Shown here piece after piece: positions 1 to 11,530 of a stretch of 64,000 bases of DNA (position 1 is its first letter; each line of letters begins with the position of its first letter). Both the position numbers and the translations under genes were made by a program. Below the pieces are notes generated by a model. The model searched no databases and was not told the DNA's origin. It was given only the letters and a program-made list of their open reading frames with translations. The DNA comes from Apis mellifera (taxonomy: Eukaryota; Arthropoda; Insecta; Hymenoptera; Apidae): positions 124,001-188,000 of the forward strand of contig NC_037650.1 of the NCBI RefSeq assembly GCF_003254395.2. The letters run 5' to 3'.

Positions 1-785
1 TTCATCGCTCGAAACTCGCAGGATTCTCACAGCTTCTGAAACTAAATTATTACGTTTACTATTTTACCGTAAACATGGTATTCGCGTCATCTTGCATGCA
101 GACACGCGTATATCTCTCGAGATTTCATGGCCTCGGGATGATCGATCGTTTCCTACTATCATATCCGCGATATTATTCTAATTTTTCGAATTATATTTAA
201 AATTGGCAAGTTTTAAATTATATTGGCCTAAATTGTTATTATATATAAATATTAATTATTCCAACGATCGTAGAAATCTCTTTGTCGATTACATTCTTTC
301 TTTAGAATTAACATATCGTAATAATAATAAAAATACAATGTCTAAGAATTAGTCGTGAAAATCACGAGAACAAGAATAATAAATATACATATATTGATCG
401 TAACGGCAATTGAAATACATTGAATCAAATAAATGGGTCTCTATATTTTACAATGATTATGAAATATTCGGTTTTTGCTTCGTTTAAAATTTTATTCGCG
501 TTTTATAATTGTAATATTTTATAATTGTAGTTTGATGGAAACAGAAATATGAATGTATTTTTAAAATATAGCCGAAACGTGAACAATTATTGAAAATAGA
601 AATCGATCAGAATTAAAAAGTTTAATACTTTTTCCCGTTTTATTCTAATTTAAATAAAACGAATTTTCATCTTTCGATCTTACGCTCTATCTCTCTCGAT
701 TTCTTATTTTCGGCGAGAAATAAATACTTTCAAATACTTTTTCATCTCGTAAATGGACTATAATTTCGACAATTCCATCTCCATC

Positions 786-1300
786 TCACATACGGAATAT
801 CCTAATTTCCAGCAAGCTTCAAATTGATCCTTCAGCGAAGCTAACCACTGATCATATTCGACCTATATTCCCTGGAACATATAAAACCGAATAATTTTTT
901 CGCGCTTTCGAAATGTCTCTGAAACAAATAACTTTACTTCGCGCGTTCAAACGTTCGTACAAAATTCTTTCGTAAAGGATAAAATCGGTGACTTTTTCTT
1001 TGCGCTCCCTGTTGAGTTTAAAGAGCACGAAAATAACGTTAAAAAGGCGCGCTTTGATCGATACGGAACGAGGGGGTGGAAACATCCCGTGCGAGGAGAA
1101 ATAACGAGCTATAACCGCGTGCAACGTCGTACAAGTTATAAATCGTCGAGCGCAATTACCCTGTGTTCACTTCGATGCGCTATCGATGTTGTGGCAAAGT
1201 GCGAGGAAAGTGGCTTTCGTGAGAGGTGCAAAGCCACCCGATTTCTTGATCGGAGAGGCGAGAGTTCGTGATTCTAAAGCTGACTCGTGCCAAGCTGATT
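786..1300. other. CpG-richer island, function unknown
   Basis: This stretch is visibly richer in G, C and CpG than its flanks and has less low-complexity sequence. Open frames of 90 codons (852-1124, minus) and 60 codons (1089-1271, plus) overlap on opposite strands, which reflects fewer AT-rich stops rather than a gene. I see no splice-site pair framing a protein-like exon. It could be a regulatory element or simply a less AT-biased block. Confidence 0.4.
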
Positions 1301-2583
1301 AATTTTTTATCTGATGCGTTGTCTCTCGATCGTTACTATAGAAGAGAAATGTTTTTTTTTTTTTTTTTTTACTGAAAAGTTGATAAACGTTAAAAGTATA
1401 ATTCGAATAATTTAGATTATTAATTGTATTTGATAAAAAATTGAAACAAATATTTCTATTACGAATTATAAATCTTATGGATATTAAAACGATTAAAATT
1501 TTGTAAATGAAAGATATATATGATTAAAGTTTACAATTATTCTGGCGCGATATTTCTCGATGAAAAATGCTATTTTTGATTTATATATTATGTATTTATA
1601 ATAGTGAATATAGTATATATATTCAAGATTATTGTTAGATTATATTTATTTATTTATTTTCTTTACTAATTTCATAAAAATAATCACTTTCGAGGCTAAG
1701 AAGAATTCATAATGTTAAATAAGAAAAACGACACCAGGGAAAGAAGAAAAACAGATCCTAAAAAGCATCATAAGTTTAATTTTCACAAGTTCTTTCTGTG
1801 TTTATTAAACGCTCGTTGTTTTCTGCAATATTCGTAATTTCAGTGGAAACGTTCCGATACTTGGAAAGCAAGTATAATATATTTCAATGTCGGTACCCGA
1901 AGGAGATTGAACCATTTGCAAGCATACCGAGAAATCTACAGCGCAAGAATAGCTAAACAATTTATATAGATTGTAACCGACGTGCACAGGAGGGCGCAAA
2001 GAGTAAACGACACGTGGACGAGGAACGAAGAAAAGGATAAGAAAAGCGCGAAGTAAACGGAAGATTAATTGAAAGCGTAGTTAACTTTTGAATAAGTGGG
2101 CTCAGCTGGCACCAGCGTTTCGCCGAAAGAACGAGAAAAAGATTAGAGCGCAACGATGACTACTTTTGTCCTTAAAGAAGCTACCGGTTATATTCGATCA
2201 AATGAGTGAAATTGAACCGAGTGAAAAAAGAATATAGAGAAGGTATAAAAAGAATATTATAAAAACTGTACTATGTTATTTTTCAATAATACCACATGCT
2301 ATATTTGAGCAACGCAGTAAAAGATCAATCTCTAGTTTTAGCCAAAATGTTTTATTTTTTTTACTTTCTTTCATTTTATCCAATTTTTTGTAAAAAATTG
2401 ATTGTAAAAATTTCGCGTTACGATTAAAAATTTATAGAATTTTGAACTCATTTTATCACGAATGTTTAAAAATGCTAAAGAATAATACGTTTTTTTTTTA
2501 AATTCTATACAAATAAAATTAAAATTGAATTCGTCGCTAAACTATCAATCGTACGTACGATATATAATTTGTCTAAAGTGAAA

Positions 2584-2612
2584 TTAATTAGATAATCAAA
2601 TTATCTAATTAA
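2584..2612. repeat. Perfect inverted repeat, 13-bp arms, 3-nt loop
   Basis: The left arm ttaattagataat (2584-2596) and right arm attatctaattaa (2600-2612) are exact reverse complements around the spacer caa. Each arm holds a TAATTA homeodomain core. It may be a cruciform-prone palindrome, a paired homeodomain site, or chance in AT-rich DNA. Confidence 0.85.
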
Positions 2613-4130
2613 GCTTGAAAAAAAGCAAGATCAACATTTTTAAAAAGAAGTTTAATTAACCGTGGTTAACGGTTATTAAGTATCACGAAGTACGAGAATC
2701 GATCCTCAGAGATCGTCCACCTCTCCTCCTTTATTACCGCGAAATGAAAAGACCGAGTAAATTTTTCGATCGTTGATCGTGTTGGTAGAGTGTTTCCTTT
2801 GCTTCCACGGTGAACCCCCGACGGGATTCGTCCTTCGCTCGGGGAAATGAACTCTATTTATAATAGAATTTTAACCAGGTTACGTAGCTTCGAGCGATAT
2901 CGATAACCGTAGGGCTCCGTTCCTTTATGAGCTTTATTCGAGGAAAATCTCGTAGGAGTTTCTCTCGCGTTTCATAACGAAGATCGTCGAATTATAATTT
3001 GTGATAAAAGTATAAAAGATTGAAACGTACATGTTTCGCGTCTTTCCGATCGTAGATGCGAATAAGCTATTTTCGTTCGAGTTTCGGTTAATCAGAAACA
3101 ACGCACGCTTCGAATCGTCGTTTTTCGATTATTTAAATTTTCGATTTAAATTATACATATATACGTATATTGACGCATTGTTGTTATTAAAAATTCACAA
3201 TAATATATTCATGGGAAACAATTAATCTTTTGCATTCCAATAATGATTCTTAGACATCACTTAGATCGATGTGGTTTGATTTTTTTAAAATATCGCTTCG
3301 CGAATATATTCCTAAACTCTACGTATAATCTTATTAAATATAGAATAATATATTATTGAATAGTTAAATTTTTTTTATTCAAATTAAATCGTGATCGCGA
3401 ATCGAACTATATTTCCGGCGTTCCGAGTTTGACAGTTGTGGTACTAGAAATATTATTTTCAAAATTTTTGAGTTTTGTAAGCATGGAATACGATAATGAA
3501 ATTAGTTAGAACGAAGATGAATTTGATTTTTCGTTATTAAATAACGAAATTATTTTTATTCATTAAGAAATTAGCGAAATAAGTGAGAAGGATATTAAAA
3601 TAATGATGAAAATAGAGATGTAGTATAAGAAGAATATATGAAAAATAAGAATAATAGACAATGAATGTGAGAACGTTGGGATTGTAAGATTTGCTCTTAA
3701 TAAAATAAGAAAAATGAAAAATATCAAACGATATTTTATCGTGATACTTGCTTTAAACCGAGAATGCATCTTGGTAATTACGTTATTATTAAAATACACA
3801 CAAAACAACAATATTTTTAACAACAAATTTTCTTTATTTACATGGAATATATAAAGATACATAAAATATTAGAATATAAAAATTTTATACGTTAATTTGT
3901 GTGTGAAATTATTTTAAGTTAGCTAAGAAATTCATCGTGCAAAAAGGCCTGAAATGCGAAAGATTAAAATATTTTCCACTAAAAAGAACAAAAATAAGTT
4001 TTTTTCTGAAAACATATTTTAAATGTATCTCGATAAACTCGTTCTATCGACAATAACAATCGTTAATATAATAATCGCTGAGTATTTTCTTATAAGAATA
4101 AGAAACACATTGCACATATTTACAATCGCC

Positions 4131-4760
4131 AGTCGAAAAATCAATTACTACGAAAAAGAGGAATATCGAGACGACAGTTACGCTGGGAAATCGTGAACAA
4201 GAACTAACGTCTCTCGAAGGAAAACGATAAGAGAAACAGAGCGTACGTAAGAGACACGAAAGCAGCTATACCGATACCGAATGAAAATAGAGATATGCGC
4301 GAATCTTGGAAGTGGCATAGCGATACCGAGGAGCGCAAGTTCGTCTCAACTTCCCGTGTTAATTTATATTAATGGAAGCACGCGGCAATGTGTTACGTTA
4401 GCGTCTCTAAGAGAAACGGCGAAAAGCGGAGGACGTCCTCGTCTTCGAATCGGTTTACCATCGAGGCATCGCGCGGCATCAATTATTCATTCTTACTTTG
4501 CGCGCATCAAAATCAAGGCAGAAACTCCGATTTGATCGCGATACGATCTTCGAAGGCTTTAAATAAGCCATGCGAAGGACGTGGCCCGGAAGCAAATGGG
4601 TTTTCGGGATATACCTGTCGTCTATAATGAAACGCACGAAACGAGTCGAGCAATGACGACGGAGTTACAATGGGGAAGTCTCTTTACGTTGTTTCTCCGA
4701 TACCTCGTTTATCCTTTTGCGCGTGATCGAAGGATGAGGAAACGAGACGCCAATGTTTAA
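4131..4760. other. CpG-richer island beside the mariner insertion
   Basis: This is a compositionally distinct block with many cgat, cgaa and tcgt words. Two overlapping plus-strand frames (4281-4535 and 4388-4627) are open for about 80 codons each, but neither resembles a known protein and neither is bounded by good splice sites. I treat it as non-coding. The mariner element is inserted about 120 bp past its right edge. Confidence 0.4.
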
Positions 4761-4878
4761 ATCGATTTAATTATTAACATTGATTTAAAAGAATTGTCTA
4801 ATCTCGTTTCTTTCCTTTCTTTTTCGCTTCGAGAAAGTTAATTGCGTGATTTCGATACGGGAAATGCGTCATGAGATA

Positions 4879-4880
4879 TA
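4879..4880. repeat. TA target-site duplication, left copy
   Basis: The dinucleotide TA immediately precedes the left terminal repeat and is matched by TA at 6167-6168 after the right one. Duplication of TA is the hallmark of Tc1/mariner insertion, and it fixes the outer boundary of the element. Confidence 0.9.
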
Positions 4881-4911
4881 TTGGGTTGGGCAACTAAGTA
4901 ATTGCGGATTT
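4881..4911 (+). repeat. Mariner left terminal inverted repeat
   Basis: It reads ttgggttgggcaacta at its outer end and continues to attgcggattt. Compared with the reverse complement of the right end it has one extra G in the ggg run (4888-4890) and one further difference (agta against aata). It lies at the 3' end of the transposase gene. Confidence 0.93.
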
Positions 4912-4955
4912 TTTTTAGAAAATCAAAGACAATTTTTTCATGGAACTAAATAACT

Positions 4956-5977
4956 TTATTCTGTAATGTGTTGCTCATTTTGATCAATGATCTTTTGCCA
5001 TCTTTCAGATAGCATCATAATCCCACGTTCATAAAACTTTTATTAGCAAAAAACTGAATCAGGTACGATTTGATATCATCATCATTATTGAAATTTTTAC
5101 CATTCAAGGAGTTTTGTAAAGATCGAAACAAAAAGTAATCAGATGCAAGATCAGGACTATATGGTGGATGTAGCAAAACATCCCAACCAAGCTCCAATAA
5201 TTTTTGCCGAGTGACCAAAGATGTGTGTGGCCTTGCATTGTCATGATGGAATACAACATCTTTTCGATTTGTCAATTCGGGCCGCTTTTCTTCAACTGCA
5301 TTGTTTAATTTCGTTAGTTGTTCAATGTAGACAACAGAATTGATCGTTCGGTTGGGTGGTAAGAGTTCAAAATAGACAATTCCTTTGTAATCCCACCAAA
5401 CTGATAACAAAACCTTCTTTTGATGAATACCAGCTTTTAATGTTGTTTGAGCTGGTTCACGTGGCCTGCTCCACGATCTTTTCCGCTTGATATTGTTGTA
5501 AACAACCCATTTTTCATCGCCAGTTATCAGTTGTTTTAAAAATGGATCATTTTCATTACGTTTCTTTAGCAAATCGCAGCTGTTAATGCGTTGCGTTAAA
5601 TGCTTTTCTTTCAGTTCGTGAGGAACCCATGTATCGAGTTTTTAAACATAGCCAAGTTGTTTTAAGTGGTTTTCAATGTATGTATGCGATACATGAAGCT
5701 TCTCTGCAATCTCACGAGTTGTACTGTGACGATCCGAATCGATTATTGCTTTGATTAGGTCGTCATCAACTTCAACTGGACGACCAGAGCGTTTTTCGTC
5801 TTTGAGTGAAAAATCACCAGAACGAAATTTGTCAAACCAATTTTGACACTGCCGTTCTTTTAAGGGTTCGTCGCCATAATAAACAGCACATAACTTTTTG
5901 CGAGCTTGCGATGCGTTTTTCCCTTTGCGAAAATAAAAAAACAAAATATGACGATAATGTTCCTTTTGATTTTCCAT
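4956..5977 (-). pseudogene. Mariner transposase, broken by stop, codon loss and frameshift
   Basis: Mariner transposases cut the element out and insert it at TA sites in the nucleus; they bind the terminal repeats with two helix-turn-helix motifs and cut with a D,D34D catalytic triad. The start ATG is at 5975-5977. The first 111 codons hold the N-terminal binding domain, with a second helix-turn-helix around STTREIAEKLHVSHTYI and the typical RSGRP linker. An in-frame TAA at 5642-5644 then interrupts the gene. The same frame resumes with the family motif WVPHEL, then TGDEKW (first Asp, 5516-5518), HHDNARPHTS (second Asp, 5240-5242) and SDYFLF (third Asp, 5138-5140). All three Asp codons remain. 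Only 33 codons separate the second and third Asp, because a Pro codon usual before SDY is missing. A one-base loss near 5031-5036 shifts the frame, giving an early stop at 5015-5017. The normal C-terminal end can be followed in the other frame to a TAA at 4956-4958. Apart from these lesions it matches the family's usual length of about 340-350 residues. Confidence 0.95.
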
Positions 5978-6136
5978 TTTTCAACGAACGTCAAACGAAA
6001 ACTACGCAACCGATCAAAAAACTTTTTTTACTGATTGACAGCTGAATTGCCAATAACAAATCAAATAACAAAATGTGTTTTACATTTGTTACTATGCCAG
6101 CAAACCTAAAAATTCAACTGAAGCCATCTATGAGTG

Positions 6137-6166
6137 AAATCCGCAATTATTTAGTTGCCAACCCAA
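6137..6166 (-). repeat. Mariner right terminal inverted repeat
   Basis: Read on the minus strand it begins ttgggttggcaactaaataa and continues through ttgcggattt, pairing with the left repeat except for one inserted base and one substitution there. It lies on the promoter side of the transposase gene. Confidence 0.93.
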
Positions 6167-6168
6167 TA
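6167..6168. repeat. TA target-site duplication, right copy
   Basis: This TA directly follows the right terminal repeat and matches the TA at 4879-4880. Confidence 0.9.
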
Positions 6169-9100
6169 CATAAGAGTGTGACGTTATAAAATATAAAAAA
6201 GCTAGAATTTCTTTCGACGAATCTACATTTCGTAATAGCATTTCGGCGAGAAAGAAAAAAAAGATTTGTAGAAATTCGTTCGGTACATTGATCGTAACGA
6301 ATATAAATATCTGTTTAATTCGTACAACAAAATTCGCATAGTTGTAACGTAGTTTTAATTTCGTCAACGTCTGTCCACGAGTTAAACTTTTATCCAATGT
6401 TTCCACAGTGAACTTTGTTGCACCGGACTCTGTCAAATCCCTTCGCCGGTCTAGCATCTGCACCCGAAATTAGTTCCCGTCCATCCGCGTTAAATACAAC
6501 TACGATGATGAATAGTTAGTTTACACGGAGCGGTGAGTTTCAACTAATATTACATAATGGGAGGGACAAACTGCATTCACGCGCAATCTGATCCGTGAAA
6601 TGAAAATTTACGTGTATCTCTGAAGGGATTTTCGCTCGCGGATATCGTTACTATTCCGCTCCCTCCTAGTAAACCTTTTATCCATGGAGATTATTTATTC
6701 CGCATTTTTTTTTCCACGCTTCTCGCGAAGATCGCGTACATGATAATTTTTCCCGTGTGAAACTATGGAAACGACATGAAGCTTTGAGGAACTTTAAGTT
6801 GAATATTTTAAACGTACGTACGATATTTTTCTACCTATGCGAAGGAAAAAGAATTTTAGAATTTCGATATTTCGATTCAAGACCTTTTTTCGAGAGAAAC
6901 TAACTTTTTATTTTATTTCGAAGATCTATAAATTCTTTCGAAGAAAATGGATAAAATTAAAATTTATAACGAAAATATCATTTTTCGTTAAATTTATGAT
7001 ACGAAGATTGAAAATTCAAAGGATTTCTTTCGGGAAATTCTAAGAAAATAAAATTTTATTGCTCGATTATCTTAAATAAGTCTTTGTTATTGGTTCTATT
7101 TTAAGTTTACATAATAATATGACGAATCGTAAAAATTTTCAAGTATTTGTATTATATTGTTTAAATTCAACTTAAATATCGATTAAATTTATAATGTTTC
7201 CGAATCAATAAATGAATTAATTGATACGATATAATAATGAAATATTGTGTAAGTTGTTTAAGATGTTTTAAAACATCTTTCCTTCGTTCGTTTCTACATG
7301 TATGCAAACTTTTAAAACGAATGTGTGTAGTTTGAGTTGTAAAACAAAGTATTTATCGGTACATCGGTTGCAACAGCAATGCGATACTACGTTTCTACAG
7401 TTTTTCCTCGCATCGATGTTCATGTTTTCACCAGGAGTGAAGGTAAAAACGTCAGGAAACTTTTGCAAAACATTCTCCCCGGCTAACACAACATGGAAAT
7501 ACGTTTGCCGGATTACTTTGGCCGTTTCTAATTTACCGTTGTTCCTTTCATCTGTTAATTTTGTGATAAAATGTCATTATACGCGCTCGATTCTTTCTTT
7601 TTTTTTCTATCTTCTTTCACGAAGATATATTTTTAAAAGGAATATCAATTGTTTCAATAATTTAAATTCAACTTTAAAAAATATTTTTTTTCGAAGCAAT
7701 CTTCGATTATTCTCAAAAGTTACACGCTTGTGACTTTTATATTATTATTTTCTTCTCTTTCTCTCGACTCGTGTTATGAGCTTTGATACAAAGTTGTGTA
7801 TCAAAACTAGTATTCCTACTGTTTCATAAAACTTCGATCGTATATCACTTTCTGTTCCATGATGAAGGTACGTATATATCTTTGAAAAGAGTTGAATGAA
7901 GTTTTATGCTTTACATAGAACAAGAATATCGGAGAGAGCAAGAAAGTGTAGGAAAGCGACGGAGTAAACGAATATAATCGATTTTAAATAAAAATATAAT
8001 AAGAAACAGAACGAAGATAAAAAGGATAAAATTAATAAATCCTCCTCACGAAGAGGATTTTATCTTTAAGATTTTAAATAAGCATAAAATTATATTTAAT
8101 AGACGGAATAATAATAAAATACGGTAACGTAATTTAGAGCGCAGATAATAATTTTTTTGAAATTTTTTATTTTTTAAGATTTGTAGAACGATCGAAAATG
8201 CTCCTTTTTTTATAAATAAATAAGCTATTAAATTTATTATTTAAAAAATGAATTTGATAACTACAAATATTTTTATCTATATATAAAAAGAATTAAAACA
8301 TGATTTGAATTTTTCTAAAGTTCTATGACAAATTTTAAAGTTGCAGAATGATAAATCGAAAAGAGAATAAATTTATCTCATTCTAGATGTTTGGAGAAGC
8401 GCTTAAGTAAGTCGTTATAAGAAGGAAATATAGTATTATTAAAATTCTAACCGGAACATCTGAATTGAAAAAGTTTCAGCCCAATTGAGGAAGGTATGTA
8501 CAAAAATCTATTACAAGCATCTCGACTCCAATGTTCTTTTAATGAGAGAGAAAGGATCAGACGGAAGTTGAAAGTCTATTATATTGCATTTATTTTTGTA
8601 ATCTTTTTTCTCTTCATAATTACATTCTATAATCGAAGTCTATAACTATCTCGAAACTTTCAATTACATCTTCTCTTTTTGATTGAATTTTTCGATACTC
8701 CATAAAAATTAACGGTTTTCTCGGTAAAATCGATATTTTCTTTCAATATAAGACGTCATATGAAGCTATTTTAAGTCATCAAATACAGTAATTTTAGTAA
8801 AAATTCATTTAGTAAAGTACTTTTAAGTCAAATTAAATGTGAAATATCATTGAAAGAATCTAGAAATCAAAACGAATACAAAAATTGGTTTTTTATCTTA
8901 ATTGGTTTTCATCTTAAATAAGACGGAAATAGAATGAAACCATTTTATTATTTTTTTTTCATATTTCTGTGTGATACTTTTGCTGTTCGCTTATTAAATT
9001 GCTTATAAATTAATACATAAATATATCAATGAATATTTTTTATATATTTTTGTATTTGTTTTATCCTTTAGAATTGATTCTATGAAAGTTCTTCCTACAA

Positions 9101-11299
9101 ATATATTAATACTCTATATAACAACACAATTTAATTATAACTTTTAATTATTAAGTTTACAGTTAATTAAATAATTGATCTTATCAAATTTCTAAAATTC
9201 TCAAATAGATGTAACATATCTGTAATGAACAATTATCTGTAATGAATATTTCATTATGAAATTAATTATACGAAGTAAAAAATATCATTCAAGTTTATAA
9301 TTAACAAATAAAATATATATATTTATGTTTTTAGTCGTTTTTAACAAATAATGGCGCAAATTATTTTTGATTAAGAAAGTAATACCATGTGCGATTATCT
9401 CAAAAATGTTTTATTTTTTACAAATTAATTTATTATTTTACAATTTTGTCATCACACTATATTTCTGAAATCACTGGTTATAAGTATAAAAAAATTACGT
9501 TATATAATGAATGCTTCTGTATTATGAAACAAAAATTTAATAAATTTTGTCATAAAATTAGTCGAGTTAAAAGAATACAAAAACTTAGCAGTTTAATATG
9601 AAAGAAAGAAAGAAAAAATAGTTTAACATGGAAAAATATTTCCAATGAAATATTTTTTTTTCATCAGAAATTGAATCTGGATAATTTAATTGCGAATAAC
9701 AAAAACGAGAAATTTTATAAAGTAAGTAACGCGAATATTGTTGAAAAATATAAAAATGTTTCGACATATCGAATCGTGAATATTTTATTTTATGCTGCCA
9801 GAGAAACACCGATGCAAAATTACATATCAATTACATTTTTATTTGATGAAAACTGAGCAAGTACGAAATAATGCATATCGTATATTGATCGCATTGAAAT
9901 TATAAAAATTCACATATCGATGCACTCGTATTATACCGTTAATATCGTTATGTAATGTTGTTTGTTACGATGCTCTAACGATACCGATATCGGGATAGGC
10001 TGTTTTTACGACGTCGTATCGCGTAAAGGAGCAAATTTTATATCTTCTTTTATATAGCTGTATAAAAGGTATAAAGTTGAAATTTTAAAATTGTGAATAA
10101 GGCAGAAAACAATATGTCGTTACAATAATATTTTTGTCTAACTCACAATATAATACAAAAATTGATATAATTTTTTGTATAATATCATCGATACAACTTA
10201 TGATATAATGCAAAAATTAGTTTTTATTTTATCTTTAAAAAGTGAAATAAATTAAAAAATAAAAAATAAGAAATAAAAATATTATACATATAATAATATT
10301 CTTTACAGTATTTAATTTTGTATTTCTGTAACTTAAAAGGTTTCTTGCACGAATCGAAGATTAATATTAAACATTGGCGAAACCATTCAAAAGATTTTGT
10401 TCTTCGAATCGAAACTTGTGATATGCCTGGTAAGAACGAAATTATGAATTTCCTTCGATAAAAGTTTTCTTTACTTTCCCACTATCATTCTTATCTTTCT
10501 TTTCTATCTACATCCTCTTTGTTGCAAGACTGTGTTTCACAAAGGCGATGTAAATCGGAAACAAGATGGAAATGAAGATATAATCGGTGTCACGACAACA
10601 TGCAATTTGTCCGGAAATGTTGAAAAAAAAAAAGAGTTGCATGGCATAATATTGCCACATACTTCTTTCGATCCTATTACTTGATCCGCAATTTCTTCCG
10701 ACTAGTGGAATATTTCTTTTCTCGCGTGATAACTCACGGTTCAAATATAGGAAAACAAACGATCAATCGTTTACGTATCGAAATAGTATAATTATAGAGT
10801 TGGAATGTTGGTTTAATTCAAACACAAAATACCATTTTCAAATTGATGTTTTTTTCATTCGTGTGCTCCATTTTATGATTAATTCAACGCGAAGAATCGT
10901 TCGATCGAAATGATTGGCCTCATTCGTGAAATCGAATAATTTTCAAATCGAGATTGAGTCATAAAAGCAAAGTTTTTCCGTTTCATTTCATTTACGTTAA
11001 AATTATAATCCATATAATTAATATTTTTATTAAAAGTGATATTTTACTCTATTGTTTTATTTTATCTTTATAACGTAACATTGTTATTGGATTATTAATT
11101 TATCAAGCGATGTCTTTTGCTTTTATTCAATTTATTAAATTTATTAAAATTAACGAAGTTGAAGAAAAATGTATATAACATATCGGTCTTGTTTTTCAAG
11201 GATACAGACAGATTTATATTCTTATATATATAATAGTGGTCGTTGATGAATGATAAGTTCCGAAAGTAGCCAAGGAACATATTTCAAAGGGATATTATG
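6169..11299. other. AT-rich non-coding DNA
   Basis: I see no gene. A small CpG-richer patch at about 6460-6680 is the only compositional break near the mariner. The 143-codon frame at 7302-7733 (plus) has no family resemblance, and it overlaps a minus-strand frame at 7268-7489. From about 8000 to 10400 the DNA is very AT-rich. Short repeats of A, T and TA are common throughout. Confidence 0.65.
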
Positions 11300-11530
11300 A
11301 GGCAGTGGTACTGAGATGGATGCACGGAGGAAAGCCAAGTAGAAATCGGAAAAAAACGGAGAAGGAAAGTTGAATTAAGGATGGAAGTAAGGGGAAGGAA
11401 AAAACAGGCATAAAGCTAGAGAAGTAGAAAGTCGATGGAGAGAGAAGAAATAAGAATAGAGGAGGAGAAATGGATGGTCAGAAGTAATGAAGCTGAAAGA
11501 GAGAGAGAGAGAGAGAGAAAAAGACAAAAA
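11300..11530 (+). repeat. Purine-rich tract with (GA)n microsatellite
   Basis: About 230 bases of the plus strand are dominated by A and G (gga, aag, gaa words). The tract ends in a GA dinucleotide run at about 11498-11518. Minus-strand frames across it translate to Ser/Leu/Phe-rich low-complexity strings and are not believed to be genes. Confidence 0.8.

Larger units (their letters stand above)
1..4878. other. Non-coding DNA upstream of the mariner insertion
   Basis: No convincing gene is seen here. Most of it is AT-rich with frequent stops in all frames. Two CpG-richer islands are listed separately. A moderately GC-rich patch at about 1960-2160 and another at about 2640-2960 also break the AT background, without an open frame resembling a known protein. 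A run of 19 T lies at 1352-1370. A perfect inverted repeat lies at 2584-2612. The short open frames at 3031-3225 (+) and 3563-3862 (-) consist of AT-driven residues (F, I, L, K, N, S) and look like chance. Confidence 0.7.
4881..6166 (-). mobile_element. Full-length mariner-family DNA transposon, inactivated
   Basis: This element is 1286 bp, the usual size for insect mariners (about 1.3 kb). It is bounded by terminal inverted repeats starting ttgggttggc and flanked by TA duplications. It holds one intronless transposase gene on the minus strand, between a leader of about 190 bp (5978-6166) and a short trailer (4881-4955). The transposase resembles the mellifera group of mariners known from bees and other insects; this assignment is from memory of the family and not a database match. 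The reading frame carries a stop codon, a one-codon loss and a frameshift, so this copy should not make active transposase. Intact ends mean it could still be mobilised in trans by a related transposase, if one exists in the genome. Confidence 0.95.

Noticed and set aside
7302..7733. 143-codon plus-strand open frame
   Set aside because: No family resemblance and no splice or promoter context. Frames of this size are expected about once by chance in 64 kb over six frames, and it overlaps a minus-strand frame.
7859..7867. ATGATGAAG followed by gtacgt, as if a first coding exon with a donor
   Set aside because: Only three codons, no promoter evidence and no partner acceptor that gives a plausible frame.
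8481..8496. tttcag ... gaggaag|gtatgt, as if a 14-bp microexon
   Set aside because: Isolated consensus match in AT-rich DNA without flanking exons or frame.
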